Shown: positions 25,827 through 35,072, counted from the first letter of the stretch. The stretch is DNA of 64,000 nucleotides from SUP05 sp964577715 (GCA_964577715.1 CAZOAA010000004.1:1-64000), one strand, 5' to 3'. Numbers and translations are program-made. Notes: generated by a model from the sequence alone, not told the origin.

Positions 25827-27101
25827 TTACAAATCGTAGCCTTTCTCCTCGTGCGAGATAATGTCCAAACCTTGTTGCTCTTCTTCTGCACTTACTCTTA
25901 AACCGGTAATCATGCCAACCACTTTAAGAATAATATAAGTTGCAACAGCTGTATAGGCAAATGTTGCCACAACACCAATCATTTGAACTTCAAACTGTGA
26001 AGCAATCGTCATACCTTCTGCCAAACCTTGACCAGAAAAAACACCCAACTCACTTGAAGCAAAAACTGCCGCCATTAGTGTGCCGATAATACCACCTACG
26101 CCGTGAACAGGAAATACATCTAATGAGTCATCAATTTTCCATTTTTGTTTAATAAGAATTACCGCATTAAAACAAACAACACCAGCAACAATACCAATTA
26201 CTAATGCGCCAGCAGGACCGACAAAACCAGATGCTGGCGTAATTGTGCCTAAACCTGCAATCAGACCAGTCACCGCGCCTAATGCTGTTGGTTTACCAAA
26301 CTTAATCCACTCGTAAAACATCCAAGTCATCGCACCGGCTGCTGCTGAAATGTGGGTAACTAGCATAGCCATTGCTGCATCACCATTTGCTGCAAGTGCC
26401 GATCCACCATTAAAACCAAACCAACCTACCCATAGCATTGCTGCACCGGTAATAGTCATGGTCATGTTGTGTGGTGGCATTGGTTTAGTAGGAAAACCAT
26501 TGCGAGGGCCTAATACAATAGCTGACACCAATGCTGCAACACCTGCAGTAATGTGTACTACAGTACCACCAGCAAAGTCTAGCAAACCCATTTCGCCTAA
26601 CCAGCCGCCGCCCCACACCCAGTGAGTAACCGGTGCATAAACAACAATTAACCAAATAGCACTAAACAACAATACCGCTGAAAACTTCATGCGTTCAGCA
26701 AAACCGCCAATGATAAGCGCTGGAGTAATGATTGCAAAAGTCATCTGAAATAATGCAAATAAACTCTCAGGAATATCGCCACTTAATGAATCCTCTGTAA
26801 TACCTGCAAGCATAAAGTTAGACAGACTACCAAAATAAGCATTACCTTCTGCAAAAGCAATACTATATCCAGCTACTAGCCATAAAACCGACACAATACC
26901 TGCAATTGCAAAACATTGCATGAGCACTGACAAAATGTTCTTAGTGCGCACTAAGCCACCATAGAACAACGCCAAACCTGGTAGCGTCATAAATAACACC
27001 AATGCAGTTGATGTTAGAATCCAAGAAGTGTTTGCACCGTCTAAATCTTCAGCAAACACACTCATTGGCACTAAAGCCAATAATGTTAATAATTTTTTCA
27101 T
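25827..27101 (-). CDS. amtB: Ammonium transporter AmtB (copy 2)
   Basis: A 424-residue Amt-family channel. Unlike copy 1 it begins with a cleavable-looking signal peptide (MKKLLTLLALVPMSVFAED), as in E. coli AmtB. The pore histidines lie in GTVVHITAGVAAL and VFPVHGVGGIIG; LALFYGGLVRTKN and GWFGFNGGSAL are typical. It starts ten bases after glnK2 behind AAGGAG. It is quite different in sequence from copy 1, so the two may differ in affinity or regulation. Confidence 0.95.
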   Translation of the reverse strand: MKKLLTLLALVPMSVFAEDLDGANTSWILTSTALVLFMTLPGLALFYGGLVRTKNILSVLMQCFAIAGIVSVLWLVAGYSIAFAEGNAYFGSLSNFMLAGITEDSLSGDIPESLFALFQMTFAIITPALIIGGFAERMKFSAVLLFSAIWLIVVYAPVTHWVWGGGWLGEMGLLDFAGGTVVHITAGVAALVSAIVLGPRNGFPTKPMPPHNMTMTITGAAMLWVGWFGFNGGSALAANGDAAMAMLVTHISAAAGAMTWMFYEWIKFGKPTALGAVTGLIAGLGTITPASGFVGPAGALVIGIVAGVVCFNAVILIKQKWKIDDSLDVFPVHGVGGIIGTLMAAVFASSELGVFSGQGLAEGMTIASQFEVQMIGVVATFAYTAVATYIILKVVGMITGLRVSAEEEQQGLDIISHEEKGYDL

Positions 27102-27111
27102 TTTTTACTCC

Positions 27112-27450
27112 TTAAAGTGCGTCTTGATCAGTTTCGCCCGTACGAATACGAACCACTTTATCTAAATTAGAGACGAAAATCTTGCCATCGCCAACCTTGC
27201 CAGAATTGGCAACATTACTAATTGCTTCAATAACTTCATCTAATTTAGATGCAGAAATTGCAATTTCTAATTTAATTTTTGGTAAAAAATCAATTTGATA
27301 CTCTGCGCCTCGATATAGCTCAGTGTGTCCTTTTTGACGACCAAAGCCTTTTACTTCAGTCACTGTAATTCCAGATACGCCAACTTCAGACAAAGCTTCT
27401 CTGACGTCATCTAATTTGTGTGGTCTAAGAATTGCCGTTACAAATTTCAT
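27112..27450 (-). CDS. glnK: Nitrogen regulatory PII protein GlnK (copy 2)
   Basis: A 112-residue PII protein with the same T-loop as copy 1 (GRQKGHTELYRGAEY) and GDGKIFVSNLDKVVRIRTGE near the end. GGAGGAG precedes the ATG by six bases. It is paired with amtB2 as copy 1 is with amtB1. Its leader also carries candidate ANTAR hairpins and a terminator. Confidence 0.95.
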   Translation of the reverse strand: MKFVTAILRPHKLDDVREALSEVGVSGITVTEVKGFGRQKGHTELYRGAEYQIDFLPKIKLEIAISASKLDEVIEAISNVANSGKVGDGKIFVSNLDKVVRIRTGETDQDAL

Positions 27451-27494
27451 ACTTATCTCCTCCGATAATAGTAAACTTTCATAAGTTCACATAA

Positions 27495-27513
27495 TAAAAA
27501 ACCCAACGTGGGC
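27495..27513 (-). terminator. Short intrinsic terminator in the glnK2 leader
   Basis: On the minus strand CCCA and TGGG pair around CGT (extended by a G-T pair) and are followed by six T. It lies about 45 bases before the glnK2 start codon, so it would act as an attenuator. The stem is short, so strength is uncertain. Confidence 0.6.
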
Positions 27514-27521
27514 AACTTGTA

Positions 27522-27535
27522 AAGCAGCAATGCTT
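27522..27535 (-). promoter_or_regulatory. Candidate ANTAR hairpin P2 of glnK2
   Basis: AAGC and GCTT pair around the six-base loop ATTGCT, with A at position 1 and G at position 4. It lies eight bases after the P1 candidate and eight bases before the terminator stem. Confidence 0.6.
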
Positions 27536-27543
27536 GATTAAAT

Positions 27544-27563
27544 ATTCTGCGCCGTTGCAAAAT
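27544..27563 (-). promoter_or_regulatory. Candidate ANTAR hairpin P1 of glnK2
   Basis: ATTTTGC and GCAGAAT form a seven-pair stem (one G-T pair) around the loop AACGGC, with A at position 1 and G at position 4. Paired with the hairpin at 27522-27535 it matches the two-hairpin architecture of known ANTAR target RNAs. Confidence 0.68.
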
Positions 27564-27602
27564 AATTCACTTTATTATAGAAAAAAATAACGAAAAAGCA
27601 AA

Positions 27603-28280
27603 TTATTGATTTTTAAATAAATCTTTACGCTTCTTTTGAGTGTTTTTTATTGCTTTAGATTGACGCCAAGCATCAATATTGGCTTGATGGCCACTGAGTA
27701 AAACCTTAGGCACTGCCTGGCCATCAATCTCTTCTGGACGTGTGTAATGCGAATAGTCTAATAAACCTTTTGAAAATGAATCATCCAATGAATCTTGGTT
27801 ACCTAATACACCAGGTATTTGTCGACTCACAGCATCAATCAAAACCATAGAGGCCAGTTCTCCACCACTAATTACATAATCGCCAATCGATATTTCCATA
27901 TCAACATCATGTTCAATAACGCGCTCGTCTACGCCCTCATAACGCCCACATAATAGCGTTATAGAGTTTAATTCTGACAACTCTTTAGCCAAATTGTGAG
28001 TGAGTCGCTCACCTTGTGGAGACAGATAAATCACTTTGGTTTGTGGTTTAGCTTGTTTGATTTTAGTAATACAATTTCGAATTGGTTTAACCTGCATCAC
28101 CATACCGGCCCCGCCACCATAGGGCGCATCATCAATATTTCGGTGCTTATTATCGCTAAAATCTCGAAGTTGCCACATATTAATAGACAATAAAGATTTT
28201 TTAATGCCACGCGCAATCACGCCCTCATCTTTAATCGCTGAGAACATTTCAGGAAATAAAGTGATAACATCAAAACGCAT
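27603..28280 (-). CDS. trmD: tRNA (guanine-N1-)-methyltransferase TrmD
   Basis: A 225-residue knotted SAM-dependent enzyme that makes m1G37 in tRNAs, preventing frameshifts. Signatures are MRFDVITLFPEMF at the start, DAPYGGGAGMVM, LCGRYEGVDERVIEH and SIGDYVISGGELA. I use the ATG at 28280; the upstream open frame overlaps dapE. It is not in the usual rpsP-rimM-trmD-rplS operon here: dapE lies upstream. Confidence 0.96.
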   Translation of the reverse strand: MRFDVITLFPEMFSAIKDEGVIARGIKKSLLSINMWQLRDFSDNKHRNIDDAPYGGGAGMVMQVKPIRNCITKIKQAKPQTKVIYLSPQGERLTHNLAKELSELNSITLLCGRYEGVDERVIEHDVDMEISIGDYVISGGELASMVLIDAVSRQIPGVLGNQDSLDDSFSKGLLDYSHYTRPEEIDGQAVPKVLLSGHQANIDAWRQSKAIKNTQKKRKDLFKNQ

Positions 28281-28285
28281 TAGAA

Positions 28286-29416
28286 TTATGCAAGTATATT
28301 TTTTAAAACTTGATAATAAATATCGGTTAGATCTTCCAAATCTTGCACACTCACGCATTCATCAACTTGGTGAATAGTTGCATTCAAAGGACCTAGTTCA
28401 ACCACCTGCGCACCCAATATTGGCGCAATAAAACGTCCATCTGAAGTGCCGCCTGATGTGGATAATTCTGCATCAATGCCTTTAATGCTTTTAATCGCAT
28501 CAACACAGCTACTGACTAGCTCACCTTTAGGCGTCAAGAAAGGATATCCAGAATGCTCCCAGTCAATATCATATTCAAGATTGTGTCGATCTAGTATATC
28601 TATCACTCTTTGCTGTAAATCTTCTTGTGTAGACTCAGTTGAATATCTAAAATTAAACATGACCTCTATTTCACCTGGAATCACGTTAGTCACACCTGTA
28701 CCAGAATTAATATTAGAAATTTGAAAACTAGTCGCAGGGAAATATTCATTACCCTTATCCCATAACTCACTGCACAGGTCATTTAACGCTGGCACAGCCA
28801 AGTGAATTGGATTATTAGCCAAATGCGGATAAGCGATATGGCCCTGTTTACCAACAATACTCAATCTACCATTAAGTGAGCCTCGACGACCATTTTTAAT
28901 TACATCACCCAATTGATTGTTTGAGGACGGCTCACCCACCAAGCAATAATCAAGTGCTTGATTTGAGCTCTTTAAGTGCTCGCAAACTTTAACGGTACCA
29001 TCTACTGCTGGCCCTTCTTCATCTGAGGTAATTAAAAACCCTATAGTGCCTTTGTGATCTGGAAAGTCTGCAACAAAACGTTCGGTCGCCACTACCATTG
29101 CAGCCAGCGAGCCTTTCATATCTGCCGCACCTCGACCGTACAACATGCCATCTTTGACTGTCGGGTTAAAAGCGTCTGTTTTCCATTGTGACTTGTCGCC
29201 TACTGGTACAACATCCGTATGACCAGCAAAAGCAAATACCGGCCCACCATGGTCACGCACTGCCCAAAAATTATCAACTTGTCCAAACTTTAAGTTATTT
29301 ATGCTAAAGCCAATATTCTCAAGACGCTTTGTCATTATTAACTGACAGCCTTTATCATTAGGTGTGACAGAGGTTTTGACAATTAAATCTTTACTTAATT
29401 GTAGAGTGCTACTCAT
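28286..29416 (-). CDS. dapE: Succinyl-diaminopimelate desuccinylase
   Basis: A 376-residue M20-family zinc hydrolase of lysine and diaminopimelate synthesis. The metal-ligand blocks are AFAGHTDVVPVGD, GRGAADMKGSLAA, the catalytic TSDEEGPA, VGEPSSN and the C-terminal ATIHQVDE. The N-terminus SKDLIVKTSVTPNDKGCQ fits DapE. It is eight bases downstream of ccmI and just upstream of trmD. Confidence 0.95.
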   Translation of the reverse strand: MSSTLQLSKDLIVKTSVTPNDKGCQLIMTKRLENIGFSINNLKFGQVDNFWAVRDHGGPVFAFAGHTDVVPVGDKSQWKTDAFNPTVKDGMLYGRGAADMKGSLAAMVVATERFVADFPDHKGTIGFLITSDEEGPAVDGTVKVCEHLKSSNQALDYCLVGEPSSNNQLGDVIKNGRRGSLNGRLSIVGKQGHIAYPHLANNPIHLAVPALNDLCSELWDKGNEYFPATSFQISNINSGTGVTNVIPGEIEVMFNFRYSTESTQEDLQQRVIDILDRHNLEYDIDWEHSGYPFLTPKGELVSSCVDAIKSIKGIDAELSTSGGTSDGRFIAPILGAQVVELGPLNATIHQVDECVSVQDLEDLTDIYYQVLKNILA

Positions 29417-29424
29417 ATGTGTAC

Positions 29425-30588
29425 TTATTCTACCTGTAAATTAACAACTGGGTTATCCCTAACATCAACCACTTTACTTAATACCTGTATATCTCCTACT
29501 TGTTTCATTGCTGAGCCTGTTTGACTAATGCGCACAACAATAATGATAGAATTAGACTGGGATAATTTTTGACTTGGCATTACGGAGTTTTTATCAGTCA
29601 GCTCCACCCTGCCTGAAAAATCTTTTAATTTTACCTTTTGTATGGCAATTGGCATGGGCCTACCTTTAGTAGATTTAGCATAAACCATAATAAAATAATC
29701 TGAGAATTTAGAACTTTTAAGTCGTTCAGATAGCTTAATATTAACAACAACCTTGCGCCCAGCCGCTTTATCCTCTTCGCCTTGCATAGTAGATAATTCA
29801 CTCAAAATATTCTCTAATATTGAGCGATCAGGATGACCTTGGGGCAAAATTGACAATGCACGCTGCCAAACCTGTTTTGCAAGATCAAACTGCCCAGCAC
29901 TAGCTGCAATCAATCCCGCCAAATACAGTGCATCAGGCATATTAGGGTTAATTTCTAACGCCTCCTTGACCAGAGCCGTTGGGCGACCAGAGAATTTATT
30001 GCCTTGAGAAGTAGCAAGTGCAGATGCATACTCAACTAACATTGGGGCGTTATCTCGATTTAATTGATAAGATTTTTCGTAAGCCTTAATAGACTCATCC
30101 AATTTACCAAGCTCAAAATATGTCAAACCAAGCATTTGCCACGCTTCAAAATCATTAGTATTGTCTTGGAGATGCTTTTTAATTTCAAGTGCACTCTGTG
30201 CTAAGCTGAGTGGTTGTTTTTGAGTAACAAGCGTATCCACTTGTGGTTTTAAAAACTGATACATGCCTAAAGATAAAACCGGCAATGCAATCAACACAAA
30301 TCCAATTATCCAAAAAGAGAGGTTGTGCTCAGATACTTTAGTACTACCTTGCTGATTTAATTCAATCGCTAATGTTTGAGTAATTTCTTCTTGCGCTTGA
30401 TCGAATGATTTTTCATCTATTAAGCCCTGAGCTAAATCTTGTTTTAGTTCAGCTTGTTTTTGTTTACCTAGTTCAATATTAGACTTTTGAAGATTAAACG
30501 TTGAGCTTTTTAGCGGATATTTTAAAAACCAAATCAGCCAAACCACTGAAGCAATAATCATTAAAGAAAACCAAACGTACATACTCAT
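29425..30588 (-). CDS. ccmI: Cytochrome c biogenesis protein CcmI (TPR)
   Basis: A 387-residue membrane protein that delivers apocytochrome c to the heme-ligation machinery. It has an N-terminal membrane helix, a cytoplasmic helical loop, a second helix near residue 95 and periplasmic tetratricopeptide repeats (WQMLGLTYFELGKLDESIKAYEKSY and ALYLAGLIAASAGQFDLAKQVWQRAL), then a beta-rich C-terminus (VVNIKLSERLK). It overlaps ccmF by four bases; ccmG and ccmH, which normally lie between them, are missing. Confidence 0.9.
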   Translation of the reverse strand: MSMYVWFSLMIIASVVWLIWFLKYPLKSSTFNLQKSNIELGKQKQAELKQDLAQGLIDEKSFDQAQEEITQTLAIELNQQGSTKVSEHNLSFWIIGFVLIALPVLSLGMYQFLKPQVDTLVTQKQPLSLAQSALEIKKHLQDNTNDFEAWQMLGLTYFELGKLDESIKAYEKSYQLNRDNAPMLVEYASALATSQGNKFSGRPTALVKEALEINPNMPDALYLAGLIAASAGQFDLAKQVWQRALSILPQGHPDRSILENILSELSTMQGEEDKAAGRKVVVNIKLSERLKSSKFSDYFIMVYAKSTKGRPMPIAIQKVKLKDFSGRVELTDKNSVMPSQKLSQSNSIIIVVRISQTGSAMKQVGDIQVLSKVVDVRDNPVVNLQVE

Positions 30589-32489
30589 GACTTAACCTTT
30601 AATTTATATCGTCTATCAAAAGCAGCCAACAAAGCGCCCAATGAAATTAAGATTCCACCAAGCCAAATCCAGCGAATTAACGGTTTGTAATAAATTCTCA
30701 GACTCCAGGCACCGTCTTTTAAAGACTCTCCTAAAGCCACATAAATATCACGATAAAACGATGGATCAATAGCAGCTTCAGTCATTGGCATGCCTGTCAC
30801 ATACTGGCGTTTTTCAGGCATTAAAGTAGTAATTTTGCTTCCTTCATAAAAAACTTCAACACGCCCTTTATGTCCTTGATAATTACGCTCAGTAAAACTA
30901 TCAACGCCTTTAAAGATAAACTGATATCCTTCAATTTCAACAGATTCATTCAGCTCCATCTTAATGTCTTTTTCCACGCCATATTGTGTTGTTACTGTTG
31001 CACCCAATAAAAACACTGCAATGCCAATATGGGCCATAATCATGCCAATAAATGCCTTACCCATTGCGCCCTTTTGATTAAATCTCTGAACCAGTAAAAG
31101 TAATGAATGCAACATAATCCAAATAAATAAAAAAGTTGCCAATAAGACAAAAACATTATCAGTTAATAATAGGCTTATAACAAACAACAAGAAAATACCA
31201 ATCCAAACAGACCTTAGTAAACTACCCGTTCTTTTTAGATTGTCCTTCTTCCATCTTAGAAAAGGGCCGAATGCCATTACAACAACAGCTGGTATCATGA
31301 TAGGTACAAATACAGCATCAAAATAAGGGGCGCCTACTGAAATCTTCCCTAAACCAAGTGAATCTAGTAATAATGGATAAAGCGTTCCTAAAAAAACACT
31401 TAACATTGCCCCAACCAACAAAATATTATTAATCAGCAATCCGCTTTCTCGTGATAGCGGTGAAAAAACATTACTACCACGCATCAATGCAGCGCGCCAA
31501 GCATATAACGCTAGTGATCCACCAATCACAATCACTAAAAATATCAAAATAAACAGGCCTCTAGCAGGATCTGCTGCAAACGAATGAACGGAAGTTAAAA
31601 TTCCAGATCTCACTAAAAAAGTACCCAATAAACTTAAGGAAAACCCAGAAATTGCCAATAGAACAGTCCAATGTTTAAAGGCGCCACGCTTTTCACTAAC
31701 ACTGAGAGAATGCACCAAAGCCGTTGCTACCAACCATGGCATAAAGGAGGCGTTTTCTACTGGATCCCAAAACCACCAGCCACCCCAGCCAAGCTCGTAA
31801 TATGCCCACCAAGATCCAAGCACAATACCAAAAGTTAAAAATGCCCAAGCAACAAGTGTCCAAGGGCGCGACCACCTTAACCATGTTGAGTCTAACTGTC
31901 CGCGAATAAGTGAAGATAAAACAAACGCAAAAGGCACTGCTAAACCTACATATCCCATATACAACATAGGCGGATGAATAGCCAAACCAATATCTTGCAA
32001 TAATGGATTAAGTTCTCTGCCTTGTAACGGGGCGACTGCCAAACGCTCAAAAGGGTTAGAAGTTAATAATAAGAACAATAAAAACCCAATACTAACTAAA
32101 CCTAATACAATCAAAATATGTGTTAATACATCTGCAGGTAGACGTTTAGAAAAAACAGATACTGCAACACTCCAAGCAGATAAGATTAGTGCCCATAATA
32201 ACAACGACCCTTCATGTGCGCCCCAAACAGCAGATACTTTAAAAATATTGGGCAACTCTGTATTGGAATTATTAGCCACATATTTAACTGAAAAATCATC
32301 AACTATAAAGGCATTCATGAGCACGGCAAATGCCACAACAATCCAAAAAAATTGCATCCATAAAATTGGCTTGGAACTACTGATGAGCGCAGTGTTGTTT
32401 TTAATCAGACCAATACTTGGCAAAACAACTTGCATCAGTACAAAGACTAAAGATAGAATTAATGCAAAATGTCCAATCTCAACTAACAT
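30585..32489 (-). CDS. ccmF: Heme lyase CcmF
   Basis: A 634-residue polytopic membrane protein that attaches heme to apocytochrome c. Key segments are WGAHEGSLLLWALIL near residue 90, the tryptophan-rich heme-handling motif GWGGWWFWDPVENASFMPW near 240, and conserved periplasmic histidines nearby (LAIHPPMLYMGYVG). The length is typical. Together with ccmI it points to a System I cytochrome c maturation pathway, whose remaining genes must be elsewhere. Confidence 0.95.
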   Translation of the reverse strand: MLVEIGHFALILSLVFVLMQVVLPSIGLIKNNTALISSSKPILWMQFFWIVVAFAVLMNAFIVDDFSVKYVANNSNTELPNIFKVSAVWGAHEGSLLLWALILSAWSVAVSVFSKRLPADVLTHILIVLGLVSIGFLLFLLLTSNPFERLAVAPLQGRELNPLLQDIGLAIHPPMLYMGYVGLAVPFAFVLSSLIRGQLDSTWLRWSRPWTLVAWAFLTFGIVLGSWWAYYELGWGGWWFWDPVENASFMPWLVATALVHSLSVSEKRGAFKHWTVLLAISGFSLSLLGTFLVRSGILTSVHSFAADPARGLFILIFLVIVIGGSLALYAWRAALMRGSNVFSPLSRESGLLINNILLVGAMLSVFLGTLYPLLLDSLGLGKISVGAPYFDAVFVPIMIPAVVVMAFGPFLRWKKDNLKRTGSLLRSVWIGIFLLFVISLLLTDNVFVLLATFLFIWIMLHSLLLLVQRFNQKGAMGKAFIGMIMAHIGIAVFLLGATVTTQYGVEKDIKMELNESVEIEGYQFIFKGVDSFTERNYQGHKGRVEVFYEGSKITTLMPEKRQYVTGMPMTEAAIDPSFYRDIYVALGESLKDGAWSLRIYYKPLIRWIWLGGILISLGALLAAFDRRYKLKVKS

Positions 32490-32507
32490 ATCAAGTAAAT
32501 AAAAATC

Positions 32508-33308
32508 TTATTCATCAAATAAATCTATTATTTTATCTAAACCACCAAAACTAATTACAATATTTGCCTGCTTAAGTACCGCAGGTTTAGCGTGAAAAGC
32601 AACTGACAAGCCTGCAATTTCCATCATTTTCAAATCATTGGCGCCATCACCAACAACAATAACTTGGTTTGGTTTAATTGCATGTTGAGCGCATAGCTCT
32701 TTAACAAATTCAGCTTTAGCATCAGCGTCGATAATATCCCCTTGCGTTGTTCCTGTTAGCTGGTTATCTTCAATATTCAATACACAGCCACGAGAATGAT
32801 CCAATCCTAAATCTTTGGCCAATCGATTAGTAAAAAAAGTAAACCCGCCAGATACAACTGAAGTTTTTATTAATTTATTTTTTAAAAATTTAATTAGTTC
32901 TCTACCGCCTTTATTAACTTGTAAACGCTCGTTATAAACCTTGTTCAATACATCAACTTTCAGTCCTTTTAATAAGGCGACACGCTCAATTAAGGATGCT
33001 TTAAAGTCTAGTTCGCCTTGCATAGCGCGCTCGGTTATGGATGCTACTTGTGGTTTAATATTGGCAAAATCTGCAATCTCATCAATACACTCAATGTTAA
33101 TCAGGGTTGAATCCATATCACTTACAAATAATTTTATTTTCGAGAAATTAATATCAGGAAGATAGTTAAAATCAGTTGAATGCTGATTTCTTAATTTTTC
33201 TAAATCAACAGAAGTCCGATGCCTGATGTGCGTTGTAAGCACTTTAAAATCGCTAGAAATTTTTTGAGCGACTTCTGTGTTTAAACTGTGTTGAATGATT
33301 GTTTTCAT
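32508..33308 (-). CDS. serB: Phosphoserine phosphatase
   Basis: A 266-residue HAD-superfamily enzyme, the last step of serine synthesis. Motif I is VSDMDSTLINIECIDEIADF (catalytic Asp pair), motif II is SGGFTFF, and motif IV is VGDGANDLKMM. Residues 1-55 form a short N-terminal extension seen in many SerB proteins. The gene lies between ccmF and tRNA-Leu. Confidence 0.94.
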   Translation of the reverse strand: MKTIIQHSLNTEVAQKISSDFKVLTTHIRHRTSVDLEKLRNQHSTDFNYLPDINFSKIKLFVSDMDSTLINIECIDEIADFANIKPQVASITERAMQGELDFKASLIERVALLKGLKVDVLNKVYNERLQVNKGGRELIKFLKNKLIKTSVVSGGFTFFTNRLAKDLGLDHSRGCVLNIEDNQLTGTTQGDIIDADAKAEFVKELCAQHAIKPNQVIVVGDGANDLKMMEIAGLSVAFHAKPAVLKQANIVISFGGLDKIIDLFDE

Positions 33309-33324
33309 AACCTAAATAGGATTA

Positions 33325-33409
33325 TGGTGCGGAAGGAGAGACTCGAACTCTCACGTCTTACGACACTGGAACCTAAATCCAGCGTGTCTACCAATTCCAC
33401 CACTCCCGC
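33325..33409 (-). tRNA. tRNA-Leu (UAG), CCA end encoded
   Basis: The minus strand reads GCGGGAGTGGTGGAATTGG, then an anticodon loop TTTAGGT (anticodon TAG), a long variable arm (class II), the T arm GAGAGTTCGAGTCTCTC and the acceptor end CCTTCCGCACCA. The acceptor arms pair and the CCA is present in the DNA. Confidence 0.97.
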
Positions 33410-33498
33410 ATTCTACTCACTACCCCTTGAGAGCAAAGATTTGAAATTATACCTAATTAATGTTACAGTGAGAACTTTCAAACCTAGAGGAGAGGAAT

Positions 33499-33693
33499 AT
33501 GACGATCAATAACGCTGTCTCGGCTATGGCTGGTGTATTTACAATGGGGTCTTTACTTTTAGCAGATGTTAACCTGTCTGAACCAAGCTGGTTGTGGTTA
33601 ACTTTTTTTGTCGGATTTAACTTATTACAATCAGCTTTTACAGGGTTTTGTCCAGCAGCTATGATCTTTAAGTCAATGGGACTAAAAAACTAA
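33499..33693 (+). CDS. Small inner-membrane protein, DUF2892/YgaP-membrane-domain-like
   Basis: A 64-residue protein with two membrane helices (about 4-24 and 32-52) and the family-like sequence MTINNAVSAMAGVF followed by FTGFCPAAMIFKSMGL, where the FTGFCP cysteine is typical. In other bacteria this domain is often fused to rhodanese, hinting at sulfur metabolism. A strong GAGGAGAGG ribosome site precedes the ATG. It converges with cysG, overlapping by four bases. Confidence 0.8.
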   Translation: MTINNAVSAMAGVFTMGSLLLADVNLSEPSWLWLTFFVGFNLLQSAFTGFCPAAMIFKSMGLKN

Positions 33694-35072
33694 TCAAGAT
33701 TAAACCAGTTTAGTTTTTCCCTAAGCTTAACCACTTCACCAATAATAATTAATGTTGGTGCATGGATAGTGGTGCTCTCAACTAAATTAGGCAACTCAGC
33801 TAAATGAGTAACATACACTTGATGATCTGGAGTAGTGCCTTTTTCAACTAATGCGACCGGCATATCGCCACGCATACCGTGTGCAATCAACTGCTCTGAC
33901 AAATGTCTAGCGCCTTTGAGTGCCATATAAAAAACAATGGTTTGCTGCTCAACTGCTAATTCGTCCCACGGCAGATTCATACTGCCATCTTTTAAATGCC
34001 CAGTAACAAATCGACAAGACTGTGAATAATCTCGATGTGTTAACGGAATACCGGAATAGGTAGAACAACCCGATGCAGCTGTAATGCCTGGAACCACTTG
34101 GAATGGAATACCATTTTCAGCCAAGGTTTCAATCTCTTCGCCACCACGACCAAAAATAAACGGATCTCCGCCTTTAAGGCGACAAACACGTCGGCCTTGT
34201 TTAGCCAGATCAACCAGTAGTTGGTTAATGTCGCCTTGCGGTACAGCGTGGTTATCTCTTTCCTTGCCTACATAAATGAGTTCTGCATCACGCCTAACCA
34301 ATTCCATCACCCCATCTGATACCAAACGATCGTACAAAATAACATCAGCTTGTTGCATTAGGCGCAATGCTTTAAAAGTTAGCAAATCAGGGTCACCCGG
34401 ACCACCGCCTACTAAGTAAACTTCCCCTATATCGCTATCACTACTTTTATCAAGTTGAGATTGCATGTCTTCTTTTGCCTCATCAATTTTTCCAGAAAAT
34501 ACTTTTTCTGCCGCAACACCGGAAAAAGCTCTTTCCCAAAAATAACGTCGATCCTCAATCTTATTAAACTTCGCCTTAACTTGATCTCTAAAATCACCTG
34601 CAAGCTCTGCAAGTTTTCCATACGCATGAGGGATTGTGCTTTCTAGTTTTGCACGAATCAAGCGTGCCAATACAGGCGCTTTTCCCGCCGATGAAATTGC
34701 AATGACAATCGGTGATCGATCCACAATTGATGGCATAACAAATGAGCATAGCTCTGGAGAATCTACAACATTCACTGGAATATTGGCTTCTTTAGCCAAT
34801 GTTGATACCTGTGCATTTAAAACCGAATCGTCAGTTGCGGAAACAATTAAAGCCTGTCTATCAATATCAGTTGGCTCAAATGCTTTCTCAATATAAGTTA
34901 TTTGTTTGTTTTTAACTAGTGCTGTAATGCCATCACAGTACTCTTTTGACACACACGTGACTACTGCATCAGCCTTTAACAATAGATTGATTTTACGCAG
35001 AGCAATATCGCCACCACCCACAACCAAGCAAGGTTTATGCTTAATATCAATAAAAATAGGCAGGTAATTCAT
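33690..35072 (-). CDS. cysG: Siroheme synthase CysG (multifunctional)
   Basis: A 460-residue fusion that makes siroheme, the cofactor of sulfite and nitrite reductases including Dsr-type enzymes. The N-terminal half is precorrin-2 dehydrogenase/ferrochelatase (MNYLPIFIDIKHKPCLVVGGGDIALRK); the C-terminal half is uroporphyrinogen-III methyltransferase (EVYLVGGGPGDPDLLTFKAL, LKGGDPFIFGRGGEE, GITAASGCSTYSGIPLTHR). I use the ATG at 35072, which gives the standard N-terminus. In a sulfur oxidiser it would serve sulfur metabolism; that role is inferred. Confidence 0.95.
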   Translation of the reverse strand: MNYLPIFIDIKHKPCLVVGGGDIALRKINLLLKADAVVTCVSKEYCDGITALVKNKQITYIEKAFEPTDIDRQALIVSATDDSVLNAQVSTLAKEANIPVNVVDSPELCSFVMPSIVDRSPIVIAISSAGKAPVLARLIRAKLESTIPHAYGKLAELAGDFRDQVKAKFNKIEDRRYFWERAFSGVAAEKVFSGKIDEAKEDMQSQLDKSSDSDIGEVYLVGGGPGDPDLLTFKALRLMQQADVILYDRLVSDGVMELVRRDAELIYVGKERDNHAVPQGDINQLLVDLAKQGRRVCRLKGGDPFIFGRGGEEIETLAENGIPFQVVPGITAASGCSTYSGIPLTHRDYSQSCRFVTGHLKDGSMNLPWDELAVEQQTIVFYMALKGARHLSEQLIAHGMRGDMPVALVEKGTTPDHQVYVTHLAELPNLVESTTIHAPTLIIIGEVVKLREKLNWFNLD

